From positions 28,794 to 92,793 of the forward strand of contig CAJTFB010000015.1 of the NCBI GenBank assembly GCA_910575665.1: DNA of 64,000 bases. Reading direction: 5' to 3'. The position numbers were made by a program, and so were the translations under genes. Of this stretch, positions 55,187 through 63,838 are shown in pieces. The notes beneath the pieces were generated by a model. The model ran no database searches. It worked only from the letters and a program-made list of their open reading frames with translations, and had not been told where the DNA came from. Position 1 is the first letter of the stretch. Each line of letters starts with the position of its first letter. The DNA is from Eubacteriaceae bacterium (GTDB taxonomy: Bacteria; Bacillota; Clostridia; Lachnospirales; Lachnospiraceae).

Positions 55187-55768
55187 TTATCCCTTCTCCA
55201 GCCGCATCTGCAAAAACTGATTCTCTCGAAATGCCCCCCGCAAGGTATAAGTCTTCGTGGTAGCCGCTGCCTTCTTAATCCCCCTGGCAGACATGCAGCT
55301 GTGGATGCCCTGAATCACCACTGCCACATCCTCGCTGCCCAAGATTTCCTGCAAGATCTCCGCAATATCCGCACCGATTCTCTCCTGCAGCTGCAGCCGC
55401 TTCCCCACCATATCCGCCACTCTGGCAATCTTGCTGAGCCCGATTACCCTGCCCTTGGGCAGATAGGCCACGGTGACTTTCATATCATACATCAGCGCCA
55501 GATGATGCTCGCAGTAGCTGAAAATATCAATATCCCTGACCAGCACCACGTCCTGGCTATTTTTCTGGAAATCCATCTCCTCCGAGAATGTCTTGGAAAA
55601 CATCTGGGCGATTTCGTGATTGGAATAATTCATTCCCTCAAATACTTCCTCATACATTCTCGCCACCCTGTCAGGCGTCTCCCGCAATCCCTCCCTTTCG
55701 GGATCGTCCCCCAAGGCTGCCAAAATGCCCCGCACATGCTCCTTAATCGCTTTCGTATCTATCGCCAT
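55187..55768 (-). CDS. folE: GTP cyclohydrolase I
   Basis: A 193-residue enzyme making 7,8-dihydroneopterin triphosphate from GTP, the first step of both folate and queuosine pathways. Zinc and catalytic motifs [13 protein letters not shown] and [17 protein letters not shown] are intact. GGAGG lies six bases before the ATG. Being inside the que operon, this copy mainly serves preQ0 synthesis. Confidence 0.96.
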   Translation of the reverse strand: MAIDTKAIKEHVRGILAALGDDPEREGLRETPDRVARMYEEVFEGMNYSNHEIAQMFSKTFSEEMDFQKNSQDVVLVRDIDIFSYCEHHLALMYDMKVTVAYLPKGRVIGLSKIARVADMVGKRLQLQERIGADIAEILQEILGSEDVAVVIQGIHSCMSARGIKKAAATTKTYTLRGAFRENQFLQMRLEKG

Positions 55769-55902
55769 ATCTAACCTCCACTTATGCTATTCTATGTGAG
55801 AAAGATTCCCTTGCAGACTCTTACACGCATTCAACCATGCCAGTTTCGCCAGCATGAACATGGTCTTTTTTGCGCTATGGACTACTTCGCACCTTTCACT
55901 CT

Positions 55903-56583
55903 TTAGACCCCCCTTGCCTCCGGGTCCCAAATCACCTTGTGCAACTGAATCTGCAGCCTGGCACGATTCCACTTCCTCTCCGTCATAAATGCCACCATTT
56001 CCTCCGGTTCAATCCTTCCAAACACCGGGCTCAAATATACCGCCCCACGGCAATCCGACAGTTCCCTCTCGCACACTTCATAGGCCTTTTCCAGGTCTGC
56101 TCTGTCAGACACCACGAATTTCACCGTATCCTTCGCAGCCAGCCCCCGGAAATTCTCCCTAAGCATCCGTTCTTCCATGCCGCTTCCCGGCAATTTATAA
56201 TCCACGGTAAATGCAATCTCCGAAGAAATATTCCGAAAAGGCTCCAGTGGCACGCTTCCATTGGTCTCAACTTCCACCCGATATCCCGCCTCTGCTAACA
56301 CCTTAAGCAAAAGGACAATCGCCTTTTGCACCAACGGTTCTCCCCCGGTGACCGTCACATTCTTCACATGAAATTCTGACAGCTTGTCCAGAATCTCCCC
56401 TATCCCCATATTCCGAAAAGATGCCTCCAGCTCATTTGCCCAACTGGTATCACAGTAAGAGCATGCTAAGTTGCAGCCCTTCATCCTCACAAAGGCCGCC
56501 CGCTCTCCTGCCCGCTGTCCTTCCCCGTTAATGCTCTGAAAAATCTCAACCACCTGATAGGATGGTTCTTGCCTTGCGTCCAT
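55903..56583 (-). CDS. queE: 7-carboxy-7-deazaguanine synthase (radical SAM)
   Basis: About 226 residues. The radical-SAM cluster motif is CNLACSYCDTSW (CxxxCxxC), preceded by SINGEGQRAGERAAFVRMKG; VTVTGGEPLVQ follows. It turns CPH4 into CDG. The start at 56583 follows GGAGGAG; the frame is open to 56622 but without a site. A 134-base gap separates it from folE. Confidence 0.94.
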   Translation of the reverse strand: MDARQEPSYQVVEIFQSINGEGQRAGERAAFVRMKGCNLACSYCDTSWANELEASFRNMGIGEILDKLSEFHVKNVTVTGGEPLVQKAIVLLLKVLAEAGYRVEVETNGSVPLEPFRNISSEIAFTVDYKLPGSGMEERMLRENFRGLAAKDTVKFVVSDRADLEKAYEVCERELSDCRGAVYLSPVFGRIEPEEMVAFMTERKWNRARLQIQLHKVIWDPEARGV

Positions 56584-56655
56584 ATCTCCTCCTAAATGCC
56601 CCTTGTAATTTATTTTCCACATTATGCCTAATTTACTTTCATTGCCGCCAACCCT

Positions 56656-57075
56656 TCACACCTTGTATGCCGCACAATTATTCGGGGTCTCATACACCTT
56701 TACCATAGACACAGGATGCCCCATTTCCGCCAGCAGATCATAAAAATACTTGGCAAAATTCTCCGCCGTGGGACGGAAAGGCAGTTCCACCAGGCAAAAC
56801 CCCTCCTCCTCTAACGCTTCCAAGGTCTTGTCTTTCAGAGTACCCCTCTCAATCAGAAAATTATGATCCAGCCTGTCCACAATCTTCTTCAATTCTTCCT
56901 TCAGCACGGAAAAATCCACACACATTCCCCGTTCCTGGTCATTTTCCTGCAAAGCCTCCGTCTCGATTTCTAAGAGCACCCTCCATCGGTGTCCATGAAT
57001 ATTCCCGCATTTTCCTCGATATTCCGCCAGAAAATGGGCCGCATCAAAACTTTGCTCAATCGTAAGTTGATACAT
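56656..57075 (-). CDS. queD: 6-carboxy-5,6,7,8-tetrahydropterin synthase
   Basis: A 139-residue PTPS-family enzyme converting dihydroneopterin triphosphate to CPH4. The catalytic Cys and zinc His are in SFDAAHFL and GKCGNIHGHRWRV, with LDHNFL and YETPNN following. GGAGGAG precedes the ATG. It is the first gene of the operon, downstream of a riboswitch-like leader. Confidence 0.95.
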   Translation of the reverse strand: MYQLTIEQSFDAAHFLAEYRGKCGNIHGHRWRVLLEIETEALQENDQERGMCVDFSVLKEELKKIVDRLDHNFLIERGTLKDKTLEALEEEGFCLVELPFRPTAENFAKYFYDLLAEMGHPVSMVKVYETPNNCAAYKV

Positions 57076-57098
57076 CTCTCCTCCTATACATATACAGC

Positions 57099-57129
57099 CA
57101 AAATCGGGCAGACCGCAGTCTGCCCGATT
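57099..57129 (-). terminator. Leader terminator upstream of queD
   Basis: A 12-bp perfect stem (aatcgggcagac / gtctgcccgatt) with a 4-base loop, followed by TTTTGG on the minus strand, 25 bases before the queD start. It stands between the riboswitch and the gene and is the likely expression platform. Confidence 0.85.
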
Positions 57130-57153
57130 CGTATGATTGATCCATATCAGCAG

Positions 57154-57200
57154 TCCTGGTTTTGTTTATAGACAGGATGGTACAAACGAACTGTCTCTTG
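57154..57200 (-). promoter_or_regulatory. Candidate preQ1-I riboswitch aptamer
   Basis: The minus strand has a 6-bp P1 stem AGACAG / CTGTCT around the loop UUCGUUUGUACCAUC, then an A-rich tail AUAAACAAAACCAGG. The UUCG start of the loop, the GUUU/AAAC pairing that would form the H-type pseudoknot and the AACAAAAC tract resemble small class I preQ1 aptamers. It begins at the predicted transcription start and leads into a terminator and queD. Confidence 0.6.
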
Positions 57201-57207
57201 CTGGACT

Positions 57208-57236
57208 ATTGTACCACAGTTTGCGCTGATTTTCAA
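57208..57236 (-). promoter_or_regulatory. Promoter of the que operon
   Basis: The minus strand reads TTGAAA, 17 bases, TACAAT. The predicted start falls a few bases before the riboswitch P1 stem. Confidence 0.75.
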
Positions 57237-57316
57237 CCAGGTCTTTTTCTTTCTTCCCATTCATCGCTGCCAATCGCTGTTATTCACAGCCATTCATCAG
57301 AAATTTCGCCATCATA

Positions 57317-57583
57317 TCAACTGCTTCGAATCTTTTTCCATACATTCTTCTGAATGCAGGAATGCTTAATCCAGCCCGATACCTTTTTGCTTGGAACATG
57401 CACCTTTACCCAATACCCTTTCTTCCCCTTCTTCCACTTATTCTTATAAATAATCTTTCCCTTCCCATGAAATTTCAATACTATTTTCGCCTTTTCAACT
57501 ACACTGAAGGCGCATACAATTGATAATCTCCCGCCCATTGACTCCCCTTCTGGACAAAAAATGCTTTTGTATTCAAAAAGCAT
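57317..57583 (-). CDS. SH3-like protein fragment, probably degraded
   Basis: An 88-codon frame whose second half (GYWVKVHVPSKKVSGWIKHS) looks like a bacterial SH3 domain from a secreted protein. The N-terminal part has no signal peptide and no good ribosome binding site, and an overlapping frame (ending KGSQWAGDYQLYAPSV) also looks once-coding. It is likely the broken tail of a larger surface protein. Confidence 0.3.
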   Translation of the reverse strand: MLFEYKSIFCPEGESMGGRLSIVCAFSVVEKAKIVLKFHGKGKIIYKNKWKKGKKGYWVKVHVPSKKVSGWIKHSCIQKNVWKKIRSS

Positions 57584-58280
57584 TCCGCAACCTTACCATC
57601 AAAATACCCGAAAAAGGGCGTGTCCGGCATCATCTCTCGTCATCCAGCCAACGGTAATATTCACCCAGCACCCGATAAAATTCCCAGCGGTATGAGTGAG
57701 CGTGCGACCTTTACTAAAATAGTCTCCTCCCTTGCCTTCCACCAGCAATTTTACATCAATTAAAGAAATTATCACCACTTTACAAGTTTTTGATTAGCCC
57801 ACATGTTTCAGACACAGCTGTTTCAATACTTTGGCAATGACATTTGATTTTATGCGGGTTTCGATGTTTTGCACCAAATTAGCATAAAATACCTGCTGGC
57901 GTATCCGTCCGCTAATGGCAAAGCGGAATTCCTGTACACTGCCACTCCTGTATTGGGAGAATGTTTTCTCCGTATATGGGAATATTTTCATGGCGCAGTA
58001 ACTGATGTTGAAGAGGGTTTCAGCAGTCGGAGCCGGGAATGTGGAAAAATATGCAGAAAAGTATTTATTAAGCCTACCAATTATGTATTTGTCGTTGTAT
58101 AATAAGTTTGTCGTATACGGAAAAGCAGGAAGAACAGTGCCTCTGCCCCTTATCCGGGGTGTAAAAACACTGTCCTTCTCACTTACTGTTTGGATGATTC
58201 TTTGTTGTTTTTCTGTGGTATGTTTATATTGGCATTTTTGTCAAAGGGAATACCAATTGATTTTCCTGCGAGATAAGCAG
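57584..58280. other. Region of gene fragments, no intact gene seen
   Basis: About 700 bases with short out-of-frame stretches that look once-coding on the minus strand, such as AHSYRWEFYRVLGEYYRWLDDER ending at a stop near 57630 (given in parts: AHSYRWEFYRVL / GEYYRWLDDER). No complete ORF, tRNA or transposase is recognisable. Confidence 0.4.
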
Positions 58281-58640
58281 TTACTGCTCTAACAGGTTTT
58301 TGGGCTTTGCCCTGACTTTTTTCAGTCTTTTGCTGATTGCCTGCTGTGAGATTCCGTATTTCCTGCTCAGTTCCACCTCGGATATATCATCGTAATAATG
58401 CTGCCGTATAAGCTGCTGTTCTTCGGCTGTCAAGAGGGAAATACATTCTCGGAGCCTGTCCAGCAGTAAATCGCTAATTACTTTTTCCGCTATGTCATCC
58501 GAAAGCGATAAGGAAATGTCTGCCGTTCTTCCTTTTCCCTCATGCAGTACAAGATTCCCCTGCTTTTTTTGTCAATGGGAAAAGTATATTGTATAAAACC
58601 GTAGAATTTCCGTAGATAAACCGTAGATTTGACGTAAGCG
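58281..58640 (-). pseudogene. Sigma-70-like factor of a mobile element, truncated and frameshifted
   Basis: From about 58571 down to the TAA at 58281 the minus strand encodes ADISLSLSDDIAEKVISD, RECISLLTAEEQQLIRQHYY and the helix-turn-helix YGISQQAISKRLKKV. This is the C-terminal part of the sigma-70-like factor family carried by Tn916-type conjugative elements. The N-terminal part (KFYGFIQYTFPIDKK) continues in another frame, and no start codon is in the right place. It is a relic. Confidence 0.7.
58599..58627. repeat. Three CCGTAGA direct repeats at 11-bp spacing
   Basis: CCGTAGA occurs at 58599-58605, 58610-58616 and 58621-58627, exactly one helical turn apart, with A/T-rich spacers. It lies at the 5' end of the sigma-like relic. 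The period is not a multiple of three, so it does not encode a peptide repeat; a protein-binding site is possible. Confidence 0.6.
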
Positions 58641-58704
58641 GTCGCAATTTATGACAGGATGTTTCTTTGGGATGTCAGTTTTACAGTAATATTAAAAATG
58701 AGGT

Positions 58705-58742
58705 CAAAAAAACAACGGTCTGAATATAGTCAAACCGCTGTT
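58705..58742 (-). terminator. Terminator after the winged-helix gene
   Basis: A 9-bp stem (AACAGCGGT / ACCGTTGTT, one G-T pair) followed by T7 on the minus strand, directly 3' of the winged-helix gene. Confidence 0.8.
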
Positions 58743-58758
58743 ACTGGTTTCTTTTCTG

Positions 58759-59181
58759 CTATTCTGTTTCCAGACAGTACCCAATCTCCCGCACACACTT
58801 GATATGAAACGGCGTACCGGGGGATGCCTGAAGGAGTTTTTCGCGCAGATTCTGGATGTGGCAGCTCACCGCATTGCTTTCCCTGCCGAGTGGTTCTTCT
58901 CCCCATACTTTTTGATAAAGCTGCCCATAAGTGAGGACACGCCCCTTGTTGTATGCCAGCAGGCAGAGCAGGTCGTTTTCCTTCGCTGTCAGATGGATTT
59001 CCTGCCTGTCACGGTAGATTTTCCTCTGTTCCGGATAAATGGTAAGTCCGGGGAGGAAGATAACCGTTTCCTCCTCCATGCTTAACATTTCAAAACCAGA
59101 ATGGCGTTTCAATACTGCCATGACTTCATCAAATGCCACGGCATCTTCTTCTTTGAATTCAATTACCAATATGCGTCCGAT
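58759..59181 (-). CDS. OmpR-type winged-helix protein of mobile-element type
   Basis: About 140 residues. The C-terminal ~95 residues are a Trans_reg_C winged helix (LTAKENDLLCLLAYNKGRVL, QLYQKVWGEE, VREIGYCLE). The N-terminal ~45 residues (GRILVIEFKEEDAVAFDEVM) replace the receiver domain. This layout is typical of regulators carried by clostridial conjugative elements. In this frame the codon correctly spaced after GGGGGTG is ATC (59179-59181) where relatives have ATG; the first usual start is a TTG at 59169, too far from the site. It may be poorly translated or dead. Confidence 0.6.
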   Translation of the reverse strand: MGRILVIEFKEEDAVAFDEVMAVLKRHSGFEMLSMEEETVIFLPGLTIYPEQRKIYRDRQEIHLTAKENDLLCLLAYNKGRVLTYGQLYQKVWGEEPLGRESNAVSCHIQNLREKLLQASPGTPFHIKCVREIGYCLETE

Positions 59182-59288
59182 ACCATCACCCCCTTGAATG
59201 CACCGCTAAAATATTTGACAGAAAAAACAAGAGGATAGATGCTAATACAGCCCACCCCCTTGCCACAGCCTACTGTCTCTTCTGACTT

Positions 59289-59531
59289 CTACTTCACTTT
59301 CTTTTTCGTCCATTTTGCAACACTCTTATAGGAGACGTATGTCAAATCTTTTCCTTTAACCACCTTTGCACCTTTGGCAGCCGCTTTTACCCCTTTCATA
59401 CTGCCAGAGATTCCGCTTCCTCCACTGGTACAGAATGGAACAATCTTCTTTCCTTTCAGATTATAAGATTCCAAAAAAGTACGGATAATCATAGGCTCCT
59501 TACCCCACCAGATGGGATAATAAAATGTAGT
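59289..59531 (-). pseudogene. Flavodoxin C-terminal fragment
   Basis: The frame encodes TTFYYPIWWGKEPMIIRTF, then LKGKKIVPFCTSGGSGIS and a Lys-rich end. These are the FMN-loop and C-terminal half of a flavodoxin. Before TTFYY the frame meets a TAG, and the N-terminal phosphate-binding loop is missing. An ATG at 59492 is internal. It is a 5'-truncated relic. Confidence 0.75.
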
Positions 59532-59669
59532 CTATCCCTGCAATCCCTTGTAAACACTGGCTTTAACGCAATACACAAATGTGTTTTGTATTCCTGTTTT
59601 ATTATCACTTCCCATATCTTCTGACACAAGAAAAGAAAAGTTTTCCTGTAGTATCTCAAATGTTACAAG

Positions 59670-59710
59670 TAAAAGAACCAATGATATCATGGTGCTTGTC
59701 ACTGGTTCTA
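59670..59710 (-). terminator. Terminator of the GHKL-nuclease operon
   Basis: A 7-bp stem AGAACCA / TGGTTCT, with further internal pairing, followed by TTTTAC on the minus strand, about 140 bases after the nuclease gene. Confidence 0.65.
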
Positions 59711-59761
59711 TGTATTCTGTATGACTAACAGACACTGTATCAGATTCAAATTCTTTCTGTT

Positions 59762-59865
59762 TAGAGTCCTATGTAGTTTGGCATTTTTCCGCTGAAGCTA
59801 TGCCAATTGGTTCTGTTGCTGTTCATCCAGCTATCAATTGCCTGATCAAAAATTATTCCATAATC
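59762..59865 (-). pseudogene. C-terminal tail of an unidentified gene
   Basis: A 33-codon frame (DYGIIFDQAIDSWMNSN, then RTNWHSFSGKMPNYIGL, stop) that looks like a real protein C-terminus. A stop codon lies just upstream and the stretch overlaps the end of the nuclease gene by 13 bases. It probably marks the point where the GHKL-nuclease operon was inserted into, or replaced, an older gene. Confidence 0.4.
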
Positions 59866-60737
59866 TTAAGACATATATGAATCAAAGTTGTCTTTTTCCC
59901 ATTTCGATTATGTATTGTACATATATACCTTATGTCAGTGTAATCATATTCCTTTTCCACTTTATCATCTATAGCAACTAAGTTGTATGGATACTCATAG
60001 TTTCTTATATGCACAACATATTTTCCCCAAAATTTACCAAAATTCTTTGTTTTAACATATGAGATCAAATAATTAATCTTATTTCCCGTAATGTCATATT
60101 TATAAACTTTTTCAATATGTTCATCTAAATATGCCTTCTCTAATCCATTCAAATTTAAAGCCTCAATAATTGATATTGGATTGCCATCTTGATGTATTAA
60201 AATATCAACTTCTCCAGACGATATGCCAGAAGCAGATTTCCCTTGACGTGTCTGGTCCTTTACTTGATATCCTCTGGTCTCTAAAATATCTCTAACAAAA
60301 TCATTTCTCTGATCTTCAGAAACATTAATAAACGTAGTATTTTTCTGTAATTTGATACAAGCATTAAACAAGTCATTAAACACTTCTTCCTGAGTTACAT
60401 TTTTCACTTCATTATCAACGTAGCATCCAACACCTATCACACAGATTCGTTTCCCTTCCAAAGAATGAACTATATATTCAGCTTGTAGATATAATGCAAT
60501 TCGCTGTAGAGCTAAATTTACAATATGTTCAATATCTATCATTGCATCAATCCCAATAATATTGTAGCCATTGCCCTTTTTCTCAACTCCAATCAAAACA
60601 TATCCATACTCCTTAGTTATTTTAGCTACATTTTCAATCAATTCTGCAATTATCTGAGGTCTCAATTCATATTCCCTGCAAATCACATCATCGGCACCAT
60701 TTGATAATCTTTCTAATACTTCTTTTATATTAATCAT
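59853..60737 (-). CDS. Schlafen/AlbA-like domain plus PD-(D/E)xK-like nuclease domain
   Basis: A 294-residue protein. Residues ~15-120 resemble an AlbA_2/Schlafen-type domain (CREYELRPQIIAELIENV, then YGYVLIGVEKKGNGYNIIGI). Residues ~143-245 look like a restriction-endonuclease fold: QRNDFVRDILETRGYQV, QTRQGKSASGISSGEVDIL (Asp-178), and IIEALNL (Glu-192) as the acidic pair. AAGGTG precedes the ATG. It starts two bases after the GHKL ATPase stop and is AT-rich like its partner. The likely role is the effector of a two-gene defence system; activity is inferred. Confidence 0.68.
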   Translation of the reverse strand: MINIKEVLERLSNGADDVICREYELRPQIIAELIENVAKITKEYGYVLIGVEKKGNGYNIIGIDAMIDIEHIVNLALQRIALYLQAEYIVHSLEGKRICVIGVGCYVDNEVKNVTQEEVFNDLFNACIKLQKNTTFINVSEDQRNDFVRDILETRGYQVKDQTRQGKSASGISSGEVDILIHQDGNPISIIEALNLNGLEKAYLDEHIEKVYKYDITGNKINYLISYVKTKNFGKFWGKYVVHIRNYEYPYNLVAIDDKVEKEYDYTDIRYICTIHNRNGKKTTLIHICLKIME

Positions 60738-60739
60738 AT

Positions 60740-63700
60740 CTACACCTTCTTCAACGGAATTTTATTTATTCCTGTAAGTTTTAATATCTTTCCAAATGTA
60801 AGTTTCTCTGGTTCCTTCTTTCCATCTTCAACCCACAGTTCCCAGTCTTTATTATAATCAAGCATATTTCTCTCTGAATCATAATATATTGCAACATATC
60901 TATAATCCGACGGGCGTGCTATTAGATATATTTGTTCGTTATTCTTTTCAATAATAAACATCGTTTTATCTATTTCTATAATATTTGTTAAATCATATTC
61001 TGGTTTCATTTTCAAATAATCTATAATATTATTTTTAGCTCTCTCCAATATTTGATTTACATAGTCATATTTTGAAACATCATGAGATGATGTATAATGA
61101 AAGTTTTCCTTAAATACTTGCATATTTAGAGCCTCTTGATACTGTTCATCTGACGTTATACCATATTGAATCAGCATTTCCTCTTCACTTTCTCCCTCCG
61201 CAAAAACGACCGTTTCATTTATTTTTTTCTCTTCAGTCATTTTTATAAAAGCATCTTCCAAGATACTGATATTATCAATATTGTATTTTTCTAGAATAGA
61301 ATCTATTTGCTCTGCTTTTTTCATGTTTTCAGCTATTTCTTCATCATTATACAGCCAATGTATGTTATCGCATATATCTTTAAAATATTTTAGTGCCATA
61401 TCTGAATTATCTTTTACCCAATAATAAAACTTTTTAAAAGTATCCATTACAGTTGGCTCCTGAATTTTAACAGAACCTTGGTTATTTTTTACATATGAAA
61501 TAATATGTGGTGCAACATCAGCGATTCCTTTAGTACGATTATCTGGTAAAGGTATAAACACCTCGGTCAATAATAATTCTTCTTTTATATCATATCCTGC
61601 AAAACACGAAATACATTTTAGTATATCATCCATCTCTCCATCGTCCGCAAACAATTCTTCTTTTGATTTGAATCTGCCATTTTGATTTGGCAAAATAGTT
61701 TTTTCTTTTCTATCCAAAAGAAAACCATATCCTGCCTTTTTTATAAAATCAATAAATCTAGCAATCCATTTTTCTATACTTTCTTCTGTAGTATTAACTA
61801 TAAAATCAAGGGTTCTCAAGTCTTTATATTCGCTTATTTCATTTACAGCTTTAATACATAAGTATTTTATTGATTTTTCCAGTAATTCTTCCGAAATAAT
61901 GGAAACCTTATGCATTACAGCAAATCTTTCTGGAAATATGACATCAGCAAATCCCAAAAATTCTTCCTGCTTTTTTCTTAGATCAGTTATTTTTTTCTCA
62001 TTTGTAAATATTGCAATTAATTGACTATATACATTTTCTTCTTGTTCAGGACTCTGAGAAAGTCCATTTGTAATTTCCGCAAAAACATCATGTATTGAAC
62101 AACTTGGCATATCCATCCAATCTAAAACAACAATATTTCGATCTAGGAATCCATTTCTACAATTATCTTGTACATAATCCAAAATATCCTTATATGCATC
62201 GTCAATGTTCACATCAACCGATAGCGTATCGCATGCACAAAAAACACCATTTTGATTAGGAAAAATAATCGAGTGATTATTTTTTATATAATCTATTACT
62301 CCTTTATCTTTCGAAATTAAAACATAAAACTGATTGAGCCATTCTTCTCCCTTTTTAGGTATTTTTTCTTCTAACACAGTTATACTTTTTAATCCCTCTA
62401 CATATTTTACTAGACTCTGTAATGTAAATTTATTACACCCCTTCCATAAAGAAAAATACCACTCGTCAATCTCTGTCTCATTAGTTACCATATGTGGCAT
62501 CAATTCTGAAACTAATTCCCACATTTCTTTGCGTACATTGGCATCATTATCATCAATAATCCATATATTCATTTTTCCCAATTCATCTTGTAAGGCTATC
62601 CTTTCCCCTACTTTATTATCAATAATCGGTATAGTGGAGATAATGTTTTTACACTCATCAACAATGTTTTTTTCTATCCACTTAGTACTTAACCATGTTT
62701 TTTCTTTTTGTGAACGAATTTTCACAAAATTATATACTCCCATCCACCCTCTGTTTGATATATAAGACAAAAACTCCTTATACAATCTAACCGCTTCATT
62801 CATAAGTTTCTTATTATCGTTTGTCTCAGGTTCATCTACATCTTTTAAAAAGACTCCGTTTCTTGGTTCAGTCGGATTAAATTTAGAACTATTCATAACT
62901 GCCGGAAAAGCAAAATCTTCTGTTCCTATTAATGGAAAATCACAAAAAACTCTTGGCAATTTTTTTGAATATTCTTTTATCAATACACATTTTCCTTTTT
63001 TCTCCAATTCTGTAACTACTGATACATTTTCTCCTTGAATGCTAGCAACATAAATCATATATTCTTGTTCATTCCTATTTAGAATAACTTCTTGTACATT
63101 TATATTGTCTTTTTTTGATAACCGTATATTTCCTCTCTTAAACTCCCATGCATATTCTTGTACATAAACAGATTTAATCTCTGGTACAAAAACGAAAACA
63201 TATGGCATTGCAACATAAAGACTTTCCAATCCCTCTTTTGCAATGGTAAGACTTTCTTGATCAAGAAAATACGTAAAACAAGTATTAAATGACATCTCAT
63301 TAAAATCATCAACTATCTGACCATTTTCGATACAATGTTTTAATTGTTCAAAACTTTCTTTATTTCTATTAATAATTCCTTCTCTTGTCGATTCCGAACG
63401 ATTTATTTCTAACTCTATTTTTCTAAGTTCATTATTATCATTTTGTAAAACGCCTGACACCATCACTTTCTCTGACAATAAATGTGTGGTCATAAATCCT
63501 GTTCCGAATTTGCCCGTGTTATTATTTAATTCATTTTTTTCATCTCTATCTTTTGTTGAAACTTGTTCTATCAAAAAAACAATATTTTGTATTGTAAATG
63601 GCTTTCCATTATGTGAAAATTGTAATTTTTTTTGCTCTTCATTAAAACTTATCATTATATCAACATTACCATTACTGTTAACTACATCTTTGGCATTTTG

Positions 63701-63838
63701 AATAAGTTCCCAAACCCATCTACAGCGGCTTTTATCATCTGAACTTTGTTTCAATCCTTTTAATGAATCAATTATCTTATTGGCAACATTTGTATCATGT
63801 GCTTTTTCCCGCACTTCTTTAATAATATTTATATCCAT
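60740..63838 (-). CDS. Sacsin-like GHKL ATPase (1032 aa)
   Basis: A 1032-residue protein. The N-terminal ~200 residues are a GHKL (Hsp90/sacsin/MORC-type) ATP-binding domain: N-box VWELIQNAKDV (Glu-44, Asn-48), FSHNGKPFT in place of the DxGxG motif, and the ATP lid NNTGKFGTGFMTTHLLS. The remaining ~800 residues are mostly helical and AT-rich and show no family I recognise. There are no transmembrane segments. It is the first gene of the operon with the nuclease-like protein. GHKL ATPases of this kind occur in bacterial restriction and defence loci; a sensor or switch role is inferred. Confidence 0.82.
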   Translation of the reverse strand: MDINIIKEVREKAHDTNVANKIIDSLKGLKQSSDDKSRCRWVWELIQNAKDVVNSNGNVDIMISFNEEQKKLQFSHNGKPFTIQNIVFLIEQVSTKDRDEKNELNNNTGKFGTGFMTTHLLSEKVMVSGVLQNDNNELRKIELEINRSESTREGIINRNKESFEQLKHCIENGQIVDDFNEMSFNTCFTYFLDQESLTIAKEGLESLYVAMPYVFVFVPEIKSVYVQEYAWEFKRGNIRLSKKDNINVQEVILNRNEQEYMIYVASIQGENVSVVTELEKKGKCVLIKEYSKKLPRVFCDFPLIGTEDFAFPAVMNSSKFNPTEPRNGVFLKDVDEPETNDNKKLMNEAVRLYKEFLSYISNRGWMGVYNFVKIRSQKEKTWLSTKWIEKNIVDECKNIISTIPIIDNKVGERIALQDELGKMNIWIIDDNDANVRKEMWELVSELMPHMVTNETEIDEWYFSLWKGCNKFTLQSLVKYVEGLKSITVLEEKIPKKGEEWLNQFYVLISKDKGVIDYIKNNHSIIFPNQNGVFCACDTLSVDVNIDDAYKDILDYVQDNCRNGFLDRNIVVLDWMDMPSCSIHDVFAEITNGLSQSPEQEENVYSQLIAIFTNEKKITDLRKKQEEFLGFADVIFPERFAVMHKVSIISEELLEKSIKYLCIKAVNEISEYKDLRTLDFIVNTTEESIEKWIARFIDFIKKAGYGFLLDRKEKTILPNQNGRFKSKEELFADDGEMDDILKCISCFAGYDIKEELLLTEVFIPLPDNRTKGIADVAPHIISYVKNNQGSVKIQEPTVMDTFKKFYYWVKDNSDMALKYFKDICDNIHWLYNDEEIAENMKKAEQIDSILEKYNIDNISILEDAFIKMTEEKKINETVVFAEGESEEEMLIQYGITSDEQYQEALNMQVFKENFHYTSSHDVSKYDYVNQILERAKNNIIDYLKMKPEYDLTNIIEIDKTMFIIEKNNEQIYLIARPSDYRYVAIYYDSERNMLDYNKDWELWVEDGKKEPEKLTFGKILKLTGINKIPLKKV

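Noticed and set aside
57869..58292. Plus-strand frames of 77 and 95 codons
   Set aside because: No ribosome binding site, overlapping frames and composition unlike protein; treated as noise in a decayed region.
59532..59735. 67-codon minus-strand frame (MSVSHTEYIEPVTSTM...)
   Set aside because: It covers the operon terminator hairpin and has no good ribosome binding site or recognisable sequence.
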